From Xanthostigma xanthostigma (Eukaryota > Arthropoda > Insecta > Raphidioptera > Raphidiidae): a stretch of DNA of 64,000 nucleotides. Each line of letters opens with the position of its first letter. The stretch's first letter is position 1. The position numbers and the translations under genes are program-made. A model generated the notes under the pieces. It made no database searches, was not told the origin of the DNA, and saw nothing but the letters and a program-made list of their open reading frames with translations. Location: NCBI GenBank assembly GCA_963575645.1, contig OY754465.1, positions 60,969,901 through 61,033,900 on the forward strand, in the 5' to 3' direction. Below, one piece after another: positions 22,101-28,640 of the stretch.

Positions 22101-23272
22101 CTGCATTTACCGTCAGCACATTAGTACAATTGTGAAAAATATTTTCATTAGATCTCCCCTCATTCCTAGCCCGTGCTGGGAAATATCTTTGTTTGACCCT
22201 GCAGAACACCCATTTAAAATGTTCCCGCGCCGCTACTGACCAATGGATTTGAAACTTTAAAGACGTCAGTTCAATTAAGATGCTATAAATTTTGCACATC
22301 ATTTAGGGATCCTAAAAAGCTGATAGCTAATCAGTGGAAATCTTCTAAGTTGCAGTGTTTTCCTTTGAATTTCTACCACTTAACTTTTACCTCATAACCA
22401 CGATGACGGATGTTGAAGAATACAACTGAGATGCATTTTTACCATTCCAACTTCCAACCCACAAGTGGGGAATGGTACTAGTTTAGGTTTTCAAAATTTT
22501 ACAATATCTTTCCGTTTTGAGGTCCCCCGAATCCAAAAAAACTTATTTTACCATTTCAACCCACAAGTGGGGAATGGTACTAGTTTAGATCAAAAATCAC
22601 TTTTCAAAAATTTTATGTAAATATGAAGAGCCCTATTGTTTTTAGGGAAAATCAGCGCATGCGCCGAAGAGATATATGCTAAAACGGTATTTTTTATATA
22701 ATAATGGTATACTTTTCATAACGGCTTATTATTTAATTTTTCAAGAAAGTTTTGTTAAAAATTTGTTTTTCTAAACTTTATAGTTTCGGAAATATTTTGA
22801 AAATAAAAAAAAATCATCCGCTCTTTTGTTTTATGGATCTGTCAGAAATAAACTAGTTAGGCATGCTTTGATTAATTTTTACACGACGTGGAACGTACTA
22901 TGTAGATAACCATGACAACGAATAGTTAATATCATATTGAATACTAGCCATTACCCGCATCACCTCACGCGATATCAGAAATTTTATTCTCTTTATTATC
23001 AAATGTCAACATTTTTGAAGTTGGAATGGTCCCGTCGCCCAATTGGCTAGAATTTTTAACTCTCAACTAATGCGCTGACCCCGAATAGACTTACAAATTA
23101 ATCGAACTCGTTCTACTCACATGAGGTCCGGTCTGAAATGGTGTATCATGGCGCAAAACGCCAATCCGTCCCTCCATGAGGTCGTCATGTTTTCCACTTT
23201 GACGCCCGGATAGCCCTCGGTCATTCGTCGACACCACAGCTCCAGAGCCTTCGTGCCTCTGCGTTCGGCCAT
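1..23272 (-). CDS. MICALL: MICAL-like protein (CH-LIM scaffold), four coding exons, C-terminal part outside window
   Basis: Join on the minus strand: 23272-23121, 13987-13800, 8718-8624, 1156-1. Phases fit exactly (152, 188, 95 and 1156 nt), giving 530 residues plus one base with no stop. Every junction has AG acceptor and GT donor. Residues ~8-108 form a type-2 calponin-homology domain with motifs seen across MICAL/MICALL proteins ([49 protein letters not shown]-like region, [14 protein letters not shown]). Residues 162-214 are a LIM zinc-binding domain. An NPF tripeptide lies at residues 517-519. Family knowledge: MICALL proteins lack the monooxygenase domain of MICAL, bind Rab GTPases through a C-terminal bMERB coiled coil and EHD proteins through NPF, and act in recycling-endosome tubulation. 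The bMERB part would lie beyond base 1. The absence of FAD-domain sequence directly 5' of the CH exon and the start Met just before CH argue for MICAL-like rather than full MICAL. Confidence 0.93.
1157..3403. other. Intron 3 of MICAL-like, left part: nothing recognised
   Basis: AT-rich sequence with frequent stops in all frames. I see no splice-flanked open frame, repeat with definable ends, or RNA gene here. Confidence 0.6.
3412..3902. mobile_element. hAT-type non-autonomous element, ATCCGTATCC family, copy 1
   Basis: The ends are TAGTGATGTGCC... and ...GGCACATCACTA, and the element is flanked by the exact 8-bp duplication ATACAGAC at 3404-3411 and 3903-3910. The subterminal parts consist of repeated ATCCGTATCC units. 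Two further copies are at 46845 and 48818. It has no coding capacity. The 8-bp duplication and the TA..TA ends are those of hAT elements. Confidence 0.9.
3974..4210. repeat. Cluster of ATCGAT/AATCG motifs
   Basis: About 240 bases in which ATCGAT, TCGATT and GAATCG recur many times on both strands, starting just right of the hAT copy at 3412-3902. The outer parts are loosely inverted (TCGATCTGAAACA against TCGTTCTGAGAAACA in reverse complement), so this may be an old foldback element. ATCGAT is also the core of insect DREF sites, but the count here looks repeat-driven. Confidence 0.4.
4708..5047 (+). mobile_element. hAT-type non-autonomous element, TAGAGCTGTAA family, copy 1
   Basis: The 340-bp element has ends TAGAGCTGTAAC and TTACAGCTCTA and an exact 8-bp target duplication AATATTGT at 4700-4707 and 5048-5055. 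Inside, GTAACG/CGTTAC motifs are dense on both strands, probably transposase-binding repeats. The second copy at 18061-18404 is in the same orientation and very similar. Confidence 0.92.
5056..7015. other. Intronic stretch, only short repeat traces
   Basis: A ~65-bp piece at 5137-5205 (containing AAAAAATTGGTCGACAATTT) recurs at 19063-19103 and, inverted, at 18910-18965. A small inverted pair around TGTCGTTTGT occurs at 6045-6122. Otherwise I see nothing. Confidence 0.5.
7016..7250 (+). mobile_element. Helitron-like fragment, degenerate
   Basis: It begins near AATATTATTAAGAGGAAAG and carries the segment GAAACTACTCATCCGATTTC, also found at 30876. It ends with AATCTACAAATTCGGGCGAA at 7217-7236, matching the Helitron 3' end at 63324-63359, but the terminal CTAG is lost. 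Orientation is plus. Confidence 0.6.
7251..8623. other. Intronic stretch with one perfect hairpin
   Basis: No gene seen. At 7797-7830 there is a perfect inverted repeat, ATGACGAAGACAGAC, four bases, then its complement. The rest is AT-rich without recognisable elements. Confidence 0.55.
8624..8718 (-). CDS. MICALL: MICAL-like coding exon 3: linker between CH and LIM domains
   Basis: A 95-nt exon between acceptor TTACAG (AG at 8720-8719) and donor AAG|GTTAGT (GT at 8623-8622). In phase it gives [20 protein letters not shown] followed by [12 protein letters not shown], a Gly/Ser/Pro-rich low-complexity linker as expected between the CH and LIM domains. It is supported by exact phase compatibility with exons 2 and 4 and by both splice sites. 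There is no domain of its own. Confidence 0.88.
9173..9611. mobile_element. Foldback/MITE element with internal 59-bp perfect inverted repeat
   Basis: The outer ends AGTCCGGGAGGTAGTGTCAA (left) and its near complement ending CCCCCGGACT (right) mark the element. Inside the right half, 9436-9494 and 9530-9588 are perfect reverse complements over 59 bases around a 35-base loop. No clear target duplication was found and there is no coding capacity. Confidence 0.7.
9622..9955 (+). mobile_element. Helitron 5' part, truncated
   Basis: It starts TCTATACTAATATATAAAGC and is collinear with the complete Helitron at 56759-57494 (AACGCGCTAATCTCAGGAAC, then GGCTATATAATATCACG, then ATCATGAAATTTGGACACAA). 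It lacks the 3' hairpin and CTAG end, and it lacks the tRNA-like insert present in the other copy. Confidence 0.72.
9956..10848. other. Intronic stretch, nothing recognised
   Basis: AT-rich with a short (ATT)n run near 10572-10590. No supported gene or bounded repeat. Confidence 0.5.
10849..11342. mobile_element. hAT-type non-autonomous element, GCGGATGC family
   Basis: The ends are CAGGGATGTTGC and GCAACATCCCTG, flanked by the exact 8-bp duplication GTTTGAAG at 10841-10848 and 11343-11350. Both subterminal parts are arrays of GCGGATGCGGAT units. It is 494 bp with no transposase. Confidence 0.92.
11718..11870 (+). mobile_element. hAT-like terminal sequence, one end only
   Basis: CAGTGATTCCCAAAGTGG followed by a GGGGTCGAC-rich segment is the typical 5' end of a hAT element. 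No matching opposite end was found before 13 kb, so it is probably truncated by the adjoining repeat. Confidence 0.5.
11893..12201 (+). repeat. Dispersed repeat, arm A of an inverted pair flanking exons 1-2
   Basis: About 310 bp containing ATCACGTGACTGCAAACGCA, TATACGCAGTATACTATCAA and CGGCGCGTTCTCGGAACTGG. The same sequence occurs in reverse complement at 23341-23652 with only a few mismatches by eye. It lies in intron 2 of the MICAL-like gene, about 1.6 kb past the exon 2 donor. Confidence 0.9.
12206..13430. other. Intronic stretch, nothing recognised
   Basis: No gene or bounded element. Two short related segments (ATGACAAATACTTCACTGGC and ATGACACATACTTTACTTGC) lie at 12877 and 12942. Confidence 0.5.
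13440..13685. repeat. Degenerate minisatellite next to exon 2
   Basis: About six imperfect units of 33-40 bp built on GAGAATTTGACCAACAAACA followed by AGCAGTTCTAACCGTTC. It lies in intron 2, about 115 bases past the exon 2 donor in the direction of transcription. Confidence 0.7.
13800..13987 (-). CDS. MICALL: MICAL-like coding exon 2: second half of CH domain
   Basis: The exon follows a TCGACAG acceptor (CAG at 13990-13988) and ends CAAG|GTCAGT at 13800. Its first base completes the Ile codon left open by exon 1, giving the seam [15 protein letters not shown], which matches the conserved FRPDLIDF motif of MICAL/MICALL CH domains. The rest reads [40 protein letters not shown] and [10 protein letters not shown]. 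The [12 protein letters not shown] block is a hallmark of this CH subtype. It ends with one base of a Gly codon. Confidence 0.96.
14263..14432. repeat. Foldback element, ~77-bp arms
   Basis: The left arm from TGTTGGAAGATTAAAAAGGA to AAGGTTTTTATTGC is matched by a nearly perfect reverse complement (GCAATAAAAACCTTC to TTAATATTCCAACA), with ~13 bases between arms. It is about 280 bases upstream of the exon 2 acceptor, in intron 1. Confidence 0.8.
14851..15200. mobile_element. MITE-like foldback with ~117-bp terminal inverted repeats
   Basis: The ends are TGTAGCAAGTTTTGTTACAT and its complement. Each arm runs through a (CT)n/(GA)n tract and the block TTTTCCTTAGCTACGCTGGA. A 4-bp direct repeat CTGT flanks it (14847-14850, 15201-15204). 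Solo copies of the inner block are at 56241-56310 and 56445-56515. Confidence 0.75.
15601..15665 (+). other. Exon-like segment, copy 1 (unproven)
   Basis: It is preceded by TTATTTATTTTCATAG and followed by GTAAGC, a good acceptor and donor. The 65 bases are open in one frame ([20 protein letters not shown] then I). I do not recognise the peptide. The opposite strand also offers plausible splice sites around 15662-15616, so the strand is uncertain. No neighbouring exon could be linked. Confidence 0.3.
16027..16091 (+). other. Exon-like segment, copy 2 (unproven)
   Basis: Identical over 65 bases to the segment at 15601-15665, with the same flanking acceptor and donor, inside the second unit of the tandem duplication. 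The same doubts about strand and function apply. Confidence 0.3.
16249..17877. other. Intronic stretch, nothing recognised
   Basis: Open frames of 60-85 codons occur on both strands (for example 16444-16656 minus and 16863-17060 plus). None shows a domain, splice context or codon pattern I could support. Confidence 0.45.
17878..18490 (-). mobile_element. Element with TAAAGGTCGCTGCACACGAG end, interrupted by a hAT copy
   Basis: The left end TAAAGGTCGCTGCACACGAG then GTTTTGCCGCTAG is the complement of the right end of related copies at 19541-20529 and 50877-51333. The body matches them in reverse, including ATGGGTTTGGTGCGC. It is split by the hAT element 18061-18404 (duplication ATTGTCAT) and its other end is lost. 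Confidence 0.7.
18061..18404 (+). mobile_element. hAT-type non-autonomous element, TAGAGCTGTAA family, copy 2
   Basis: It is 344 bp with ends TAGAGCTGTAAC and TTACAGCACTA and an exact 8-bp duplication ATTGTCAT at 18053-18060 and 18405-18412. It is nested in the element at 17878-18490, so it arrived later. Confidence 0.92.
18491..19540. other. Intronic stretch with short repeat copies
   Basis: 18910-18965 is an inverted, and 19063-19103 a direct, copy of the short repeat at 5137-5205. No gene seen. Confidence 0.5.
19541..20529 (+). mobile_element. Element with TAAAGGTCG ends, carrying a nested second element
   Basis: The left end TAAAGGTCGATGCACACGGG and right end GCCTCGTGTACAGCGACCTT (ending TTTA) are inverted repeats. 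The body up to ~19890 matches copies at 17878 and 50877. A second element with ends AGTATTAATAGACGAT fills 19895-20484. Open frames within (20241-20597 minus, 20266-20532 plus) are incidental to inverted repeats. Confidence 0.7.
19895..20484. mobile_element. Nested element with AGTATTAATAGACGAT inverted ends
   Basis: The left AGTATTAATAGACGATAGAA then CTTGGTACGGACCGG is mirrored at the right by CCGGACCATGTTCGATCG then TCTATTAATACT. It is 590 bp and sits between two halves of the TAAAGGTCG element. No transposase seen. Confidence 0.65.
20530..20940. other. GC-richer intronic stretch without recognised gene
   Basis: 20560-20600 has a local GC peak (GCCGGCGGCCCCGCGCTGCC). There is no supported open frame with splice sites. 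Confidence 0.4.
20998..21475 (-). pseudogene. LINE reverse-transcriptase C-terminal fragment, frameshifted
   Basis: The minus-strand frame from 21475 reads [16 protein letters not shown], then [19 protein letters not shown], the region just after the RT palm in jockey/CR1-like non-LTR elements. After one frameshift near 21140-21160 it continues as [20 protein letters not shown] to a stop at 21000-20998, the usual C terminus of such ORF2 proteins. Everything 5' (endonuclease, RT core) is missing, as in 5'-truncated LINE copies. Confidence 0.85.
21480..22435. other. Intronic stretch, nothing firmly recognised
   Basis: Possible old repeat ends (for example a CCTGAGGGGTTCCATCATCA segment at 21630). 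No gene supported. Confidence 0.45.
22442..23032 (+). mobile_element. Element with ACCATTCCAAC ends, copy 1
   Basis: The left end ACCATTCCAACTTCC and right end GAAGTTGGAATGGT are inverted. Near the left end the block CCCACAAGTGGGGAATGGTA occurs twice (22457, 22561). The whole element recurs inverted at 58812-59436. It ends about 90 bases before the exon 1 donor. Confidence 0.75.
23121..23272 (-). CDS. MICALL: MICAL-like coding exon 1: start codon and first half of CH domain
   Basis: The start ATG is at 23272-23270, nine bases after a splice acceptor (pyrimidine-rich tract then CAG at 23284-23282), so at least one 5' untranslated exon lies further right. The exon encodes [17 protein letters not shown] onward to HHFRPDL and stops after two bases of an Ile codon. 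The donor is GTGAG at 23120-23116. The ATG context (AAG ATG G) is a good start context. The protein begins only a few residues before the CH fold, as is usual for MICAL-like proteins. Exon boundaries are read directly; the function follows from family identity. Confidence 0.95.
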
Positions 23273-23281
23273 CTTATCGAT
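23273..23281 (-). other. MICALL: 5' untranslated end of MICAL-like coding exon 1 (acceptor at 23282)
   Basis: Nine untranslated bases lie between the acceptor AG and the start ATG. They show that the gene has an upstream non-coding exon and promoter to the right of 23281. I could not place that exon with any certainty within 23.3-64 kb. Confidence 0.8.
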
Positions 23282-23340
23282 CTGAAAAAAATTAAACGAT
23301 TGAAACGCCTGTTCGATGGCCGTGGCTTATTTATAGTACA

Positions 23341-23652
23341 AATTGGGCTTTTGAATGAAATTTTTTTTTATCATAAATGGAAAGATCGTATATAAGTTTC
23401 ATAACAAAACTATTTTTCTTTTTTTTTATTTTCGTTATAATTCAAAAGCTATATCAAATTAAAAATAAATTTTTGTACCCAGTTCCGAGAACGCGCCGAC
23501 ATTTCCCGAACATAATGTGACGTCATAATGTTTAGTCAATACACATGTAGAAGCCATTGATAGTATACTGCGTATATACATTTTACCATTATGACGTCAC
23601 AACTGTCAAAAACGATTTTAGTGCGTTTGCAGTCACGTGATTTTTTTAATAT
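23341..23652 (-). repeat. Dispersed repeat, arm B of an inverted pair flanking exons 1-2
   Basis: Reverse complement of 11893-12201 with few mismatches (GTAGAAGCCATTGATAGTAT, GCGTTTGCAGTCACGTGA). It lies immediately upstream of coding exon 1, about 60 bases from the splice acceptor. Confidence 0.9.
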
Positions 23653-24117
23653 TTTATCAATTTTAAATTGCTTATAATTAATTTAAAAAAAGTTTTTTGA
23701 AAGTTTTTCGCCTCGATTATCAATATTATTTATAATAAAGTTTTAAAATACAATAAAAAAAATCGATAATTATTTTTTTTTCAAAAGCCTAATTAACGAA
23801 ACGAAATCGATGACCGTCGACTTTATACCTCTCCAATTAAATATACGCAGCAATTATCACTAATTATTATTAATAAATTATTATGATATACTTATATTAA
23901 GAAAATAGAATGTCCTTGAATTAAGAACAAATATCTGATCTCTAACATTGCGCTCACGAATATTTGTTATTACTTAAGTTATTACACAATTTTAATGTTA
24001 GCACACAAATAAGATTATGTGACTATTTAGTTAAGAAATAACATAAATATATATAATTATTGTCCTCTGTACGACTGTTTTTTTTCTCTTGTACCTAGAT
24101 AATTAGTAATTATAGTA

Positions 24118-24999
24118 CGAGATCCGGTATTAGAAATATATACCCTCGTCTGTTATTTGATAATGACAAAGAGTATATGTTAGATAATATATTATTCTAT
24201 TATTAAACGTGCTAATCTTGTATCTACCTATGTCCCTAAATATTTTCTCGAAAACGGCCCTAACGATTTGGACGAAATTTACTGAAAAAGGATTCGTTTT
24301 CTTACAAATTTTATCATTATAAAAATCAATTTTTTGACGTATGAAAATACTTAAATTGTAAGTAGGTTTTGGAATTTTATACAAACAATGAAACAATTGT
24401 TTTCAAAATATTATGACAGTTAATCTTTAATTACTATCCTTGATCCCCGCGCCGACACAAGTCCGATAAAAGCTTACCACAGCATATCAGTATTTTATTT
24501 AACTTTCCGAGCAAAGCTCGGTCACCCAGGTACTACATTGATAAATCGCACATGGGTTGCCTAGCTACATCGCGTACCAATGCTGTTAAATTAAATAAAT
24601 TCTAATTAACTTTTTAGATCAATTTCCCGAATTTGTTAATCATAAACGAATATTGCACAATTAAAGTTAACAAAACAAATAAACTCAGTACACAGTACAC
24701 TAATTATATTATTTACAAGGTATGTTTATGTGGATGATATATATGTATGTATAGAATCAATTGTATATTCCAATTCCTTGCGTCATATTCTCTCATCTTA
24801 GGCTCGATTTTTATGATTAACAAATTGGGTTGATCCAAAAAAGTTATTTAGAATTTATTTAACAGCATCGATACGCGATTTAGCTAGACAACCCATATGT
24901 ACGATTTATCAATGTAGGTATGATTTAATTATCTAATATATATAATTTTTGTCATCATCAAATAACAGATGAGGGTATATATTTCTAAAAGTGGATCTT
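24118..24999. repeat. Large foldback element 1
   Basis: The left part (ATTAGAAATATATACCCTCG then TCTGTTATTTGATAATGAC) and right part (CAAATAACAGATGAGGGTAT) are inverted. Inner blocks around GATAAATCGCACATGGGTTG and GACAACCCATATGTACGATT pair again. A short hairpin CCGAGCAAAGCTCGG at 24504-24518 followed by TCACCCAGGTACTA looks like a transposon 3' end. Confidence 0.65.
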
Positions 25000-25011
25000 A
25001 AACTATTACGT

Positions 25012-25545
25012 TTATAAAGAACCCCGCACAAACCTTATGGGATTTGTTTCTAGGTTAAATTGATCGAAAATGGTTTTATTTTATAGTTTAAAGGTCACTA
25101 AGAAAAAGTGGCCATGGGCGCATAGCCTAAAAACCAATAAATTTTTAGCTACAGATATGTTTAGCGAGATTTTAGATATAAGGATATCCACTGAATTCAC
25201 AAACATGTTCCATGTTCTACTTTTGTGTGTTTTTTTTAGAAATAGAAAAATAGTCGAAAACTAGGTAATGTTGGAAGGTGTCACTTGCACCCTATATAAA
25301 ATAATAATGTCATATTCGGATTTAGCGTACTCGAAAACATATTTCTAAAGCTTAACATTTTTTAAGATTGTGAATTCAATGGATATCCCTATATCTAAAA
25401 TCTCCCCAAACATATCTGTAGCTAAAAATCTATTGGTTTTTAGGGTATGTGCCCATGGACACTTTTTCTTAGTGACCTTTAAACTATAAAATAAAACCAT
25501 TTTCGATCAATTTAACCCATAATATTTGTGTGGGGTCCTTTATAG
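25012..25545. repeat. Large foldback element 2
   Basis: The arms are about 195 bp with few mismatches. TTTATAAAGAACCCCGCACA at the left pairs with TGTGTGGGGTCCTTTATA at the right, and the arm runs to GGATATCCACTGAATTCACA. The loop is ~160 bases. It lies only ~12 bases from foldback 1. Confidence 0.8.
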
Positions 25546-26384
25546 ATTGAGATATTAGTCATTCAATACGCACGGATTTCTTTAATTGATCTGTTAATTG
25601 GCATTTAATTGTTTTATTTTGTATCAGCAATGTATAATAATGAACGAATTTATGATACTGTTAATTTGTTGTCACTTTCTAACAAATGTAACATTTCGCA
25701 TAAGTTAAAGGGAAACAAAAATTTACCACCGCTTTAAATTCTCATCATACAAAATAAGTACCAGAAATCTGTTGGCATTTCCAATATTTACTGTCAACAT
25801 TTTATTTACTTATTTAAACAGGCAAATTAGCAAACTAGAAAATGGCACATGTTAAAATGTAAAAACAAATGACTGCAGTGGCGTGATATTCAAGGACCTT
25901 CGTTTAATTACTATTTATTTATAAAACAATCAATTGTAAAATTACAAACATCTTCTGTGTGCATTTAAACATAAAATCTCAACAATTTTACTACAAACTG
26001 ATAAACTTAAAAGTTACCTTTACAAATAATAATTAATTAATAATTACCTGTAAATCTCATGGTAAAAATTAATTGTTGTTGAAACATTCGAGATAAAAAA
26101 ACTATTTTTAATTGTGCATTTGATATCACTTCTTAAAAATTGGGACGATGTAATTTTAAGGTCAGTGAATAAAATTAAATTCATTATCGGTGGCGGTTCT
26201 TTATCGATAAAGATACTTTTGTTCGACTGCATAAAACGTCTGTCAGAAAATCTCGACTGACAATGACCTTAGATTATGAGCGTATAATTACCACTTTTTT
26301 ACGAACAATCTGAGGCCGCTTTTTTATTAAATAGATTGTAGAACGTTAGATTGTACTCGCAGAACAAATAACGATATAGATCAA
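25546..26384. other. Nothing recognised
   Basis: AT-rich. A short segment AATGACCTTAGATTATGAGC at 26261 is related to 56338, 56541 and (inverted) 57600. Confidence 0.45.
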
Positions 26385-26580
26385 CAAAAAAAATTGGTTG
26401 TCTGTAAAGTCGGTTTACGGACGATAGTTTTACGTGATAACGTATTCCGCTCGAATATCATATTTAATAATCACGCACAGGGTCAGGCGGAACGTTACAC
26501 TTTTTCGTGCATGCAGCCGGTGTTTCATCAATTTATAAGATGGTGATTCATCAATTTATAAGACGTTATTACGTCAAAAA
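26385..26580 (+). mobile_element. TTGGTTGTCTG family element, short internal-deletion copy
   Basis: It has the outer blocks of the family (ATTGGTTGTCTGTAAAGTCG, TTTTACGTGATAACGTATTC; then GCACAGGGTCAGGCGGAACG, AGACGTTATTACGTCA) but lacks the ~450-bp middle seen in copies at 33244 and 41784. ACGTGATAACGT and ACGTTATNACGT near the two ends are inverted. Confidence 0.75.
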
Positions 26581-26689
26581 GAATTTTTTTTATAGAAAAG
26601 TGTTGCTTCAAAAGGAGTACAAAGAATTTTAAGCACACAATTTAGAAAAATGGTTAGAGTACGATAGCTCGATGTGCCAAATATCCATA

Positions 26690-27115
26690 ACAATTATTAT
26701 TTTTAACCGACGAAAAACAAAAACGGAGGAGGTTCTCAATTCGACGCGTATATTTTTTTTTTTATTTTTTTTTTTTTTTTATTTATGTATGACCACGCAT
26801 AACTTTTTACAGAGTAGTCCGATTTTGATAATTATTTTTTTGTTTGAAAGGGTATACCCCGAAGTTGGTCCCATATAAATTTGGTAAAAAAATTCCAACC
26901 CTAAGGGTAGGAAAACAGGGGATGATTGATTGTTCACTCACTGATTGTAATGTATGACCACACATAACTTTTTACAGAGTGGTCCAATTTTGATAATTAT
27001 TTTTTTATTGGATAGGGTATACCTCGAGGCTCGTCTCATATAAATTTGGAAAAAAAACTCCTACCCTAAGGGTGGGAAAATAGGGGTGATTTATAGTTCA
27101 CTCACAGATTTTCAT
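26690..27115 (+). repeat. Lepidopteran-type repeat with 165-bp tandem units
   Basis: It starts TTTAACCGACGAAAAACAAA then AACGGAGGAGGTTCTCAAT, followed by two units that each begin TGTATGACCACRCATAACTT (26786, 26951). An inverted copy is at 39371-39712. The class resembles the AACCGACTTC/GGAGGAGGTT repeats common in moth genomes; the superfamily is uncertain. Confidence 0.6.
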
Positions 27116-27165
27116 GCTTTGTGTATTACAATTATAAATTATATAGCCACAAAAAATTATAAAAT

Positions 27166-27518
27166 AAAAACTTTTTAACAAAAAAATTAAACCGCCGAAA
27201 AACTGAAAAGCAAAAAATAATAAATCTTTTTATTTAACTAAGTAGTTGAACGTACGTGACAGTCTAGTATATCTAAGTAATTTTGAGTCGGCGTCAACAA
27301 TCCTTCGCCGGAAATATCTGAGAGTTCACGAGAGTTCTCTAATTTGATTTGGTTATTTCTTTTAGTGATCTTTGTTCATTGATTGTTTGACGCCGACTCA
27401 AAATTACTTAGATATACTAGACTGTCACGTACGTTCAACTACTTAGTTAAATAAAAAGATTTATTATTTTTTGCTTTTCAGTTTTTCGGCGGTTTAATTT
27501 TTTTGTTAAAAAGTTTTT
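27166..27518. repeat. Foldback element, ~132-bp arms, AACCGCCG type
   Basis: The left arm (AAAATTAAACCGCCGAAAAA to AGTCGGCGTCAA at 27297) and right arm (TTGACGCCGACTCAAAATTA from 27387) are almost exact complements around a 90-base loop. Built like the foldbacks at 40179 and 60297. Confidence 0.85.
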
Positions 27519-27587
27519 TCTATAACATTATAACAGTGTTATTAGCCGTTTTGAGTGCGGAAAATTGACTTTCATAAATTATATTTT

Positions 27588-27815
27588 TTTGCGCAGTGAA
27601 TAAGGGAAAGGTGTTTAGGGGCGTTCTTTAAAAAACAATTACGGGGTCATTGTCGATGCGATGGCGTTTTTTTTCCGCAGTGATCAGGGGAAGGCGTCTG
27701 GGGGGAATTTTTTAAAAAACAATTACGGGGTCGTGTCGATCCGATGGCGTTTTTTTTAGTGTAAAAGGGGATGGTGTTTAGGGGGAGTTCTTTAAAAAAA
27801 CAACTACGGGGTCGT
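27588..27815 (+). repeat. Three tandem units of ~75-85 bp
   Basis: Each unit carries a GGGGAAGGTGTTTAGGGG-like block, TTTAAAAAACAATTACGGGG and GATGCGATGGCGTTTTTTTT, with several substitutions between units. Confidence 0.7.
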
Positions 27816-28480
27816 GTATACAAAATGAGATAGTAATACAGTAATTCTACACCAGTGACGTGTACCTATATGTGATTTCTGATTGGTTAGATTTAAAAAT
27901 GACAGTGAAAGACCAAAAGTATAGTTCCATTTTTTTACGTATTTTGAGGAAATTTGTGAATATTCCGCAGTTTTTTTTTTTGAACGTCAAAATTTAGCGT
28001 TTTCTATCACTTTAAAAATAGTCAAAATTTGGGCACTTCGAGTTATCGTACTGGATCCTAGAAAAAAATGGCATCTTTTTTGAGTACCTACGACTTATTT
28101 TTAGTGCCACAATGTTTTTTTGAAAGACTGAAACAATCTTTATAAAAATTAATTATTTAAAAAAAAAGTAGGAAACGACTGCACAAAGATGAAACTAACT
28201 AAAAAGAAGAAAACACTCTGAAAAACCCCAACGCGAAGCAGGTGAGACCTTATTTGTTTCTTTCTTTGGTTTCTGAATGGATTTCCGACTTTTTTTCTTT
28301 TTAAAGTCAAACTTCTTTTAACACGGTAGGGTAAAATTGCAGATTCCTGAGAAATTTTACTTCTGCAGTGTGTAGTGTAAGCTAGTCTTTTTTTAGTATT
28401 CAGTGCCTTCACGCCAAAGGCTCCATTTCATTCATGTGATTAGTATTTAAAGCATGCACTAGGAAATAAGAATTGCGACC
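27816..28480. other. Nothing recognised
   Basis: AT-rich; no supported gene, RNA or bounded repeat. Confidence 0.45.
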
Positions 28481-28484
28481 AGCA

Positions 28485-28640
28485 CGCCCGTGCCGGCGGG
28501 TCAATGAAATAAAAGAAAGCGCGCGGCTATATGATTTAACGAGATGATGATCTCGGCAACGGGCCGACAGGAGTCAGTCAGTGCCTCCGGTGTGGACAGT
28601 CAGTGAGTGCGGCGAGTGAATCAAATAACAGCGAATCGTG
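28485..28640 (+). promoter_or_regulatory. Candidate promoter/5' exon, GC-richer, arthropod initiator motifs
   Basis: A local GC peak (GCACGCCCGTGCCGGCGGGT) is followed by TATATGA at 28529 and, ~40 bases on, by GAGTCAGTCAGTGCC with TCAGT initiator-like motifs. It is weak evidence for a plus-strand start; no downstream open frame could be linked. Confidence 0.2.
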
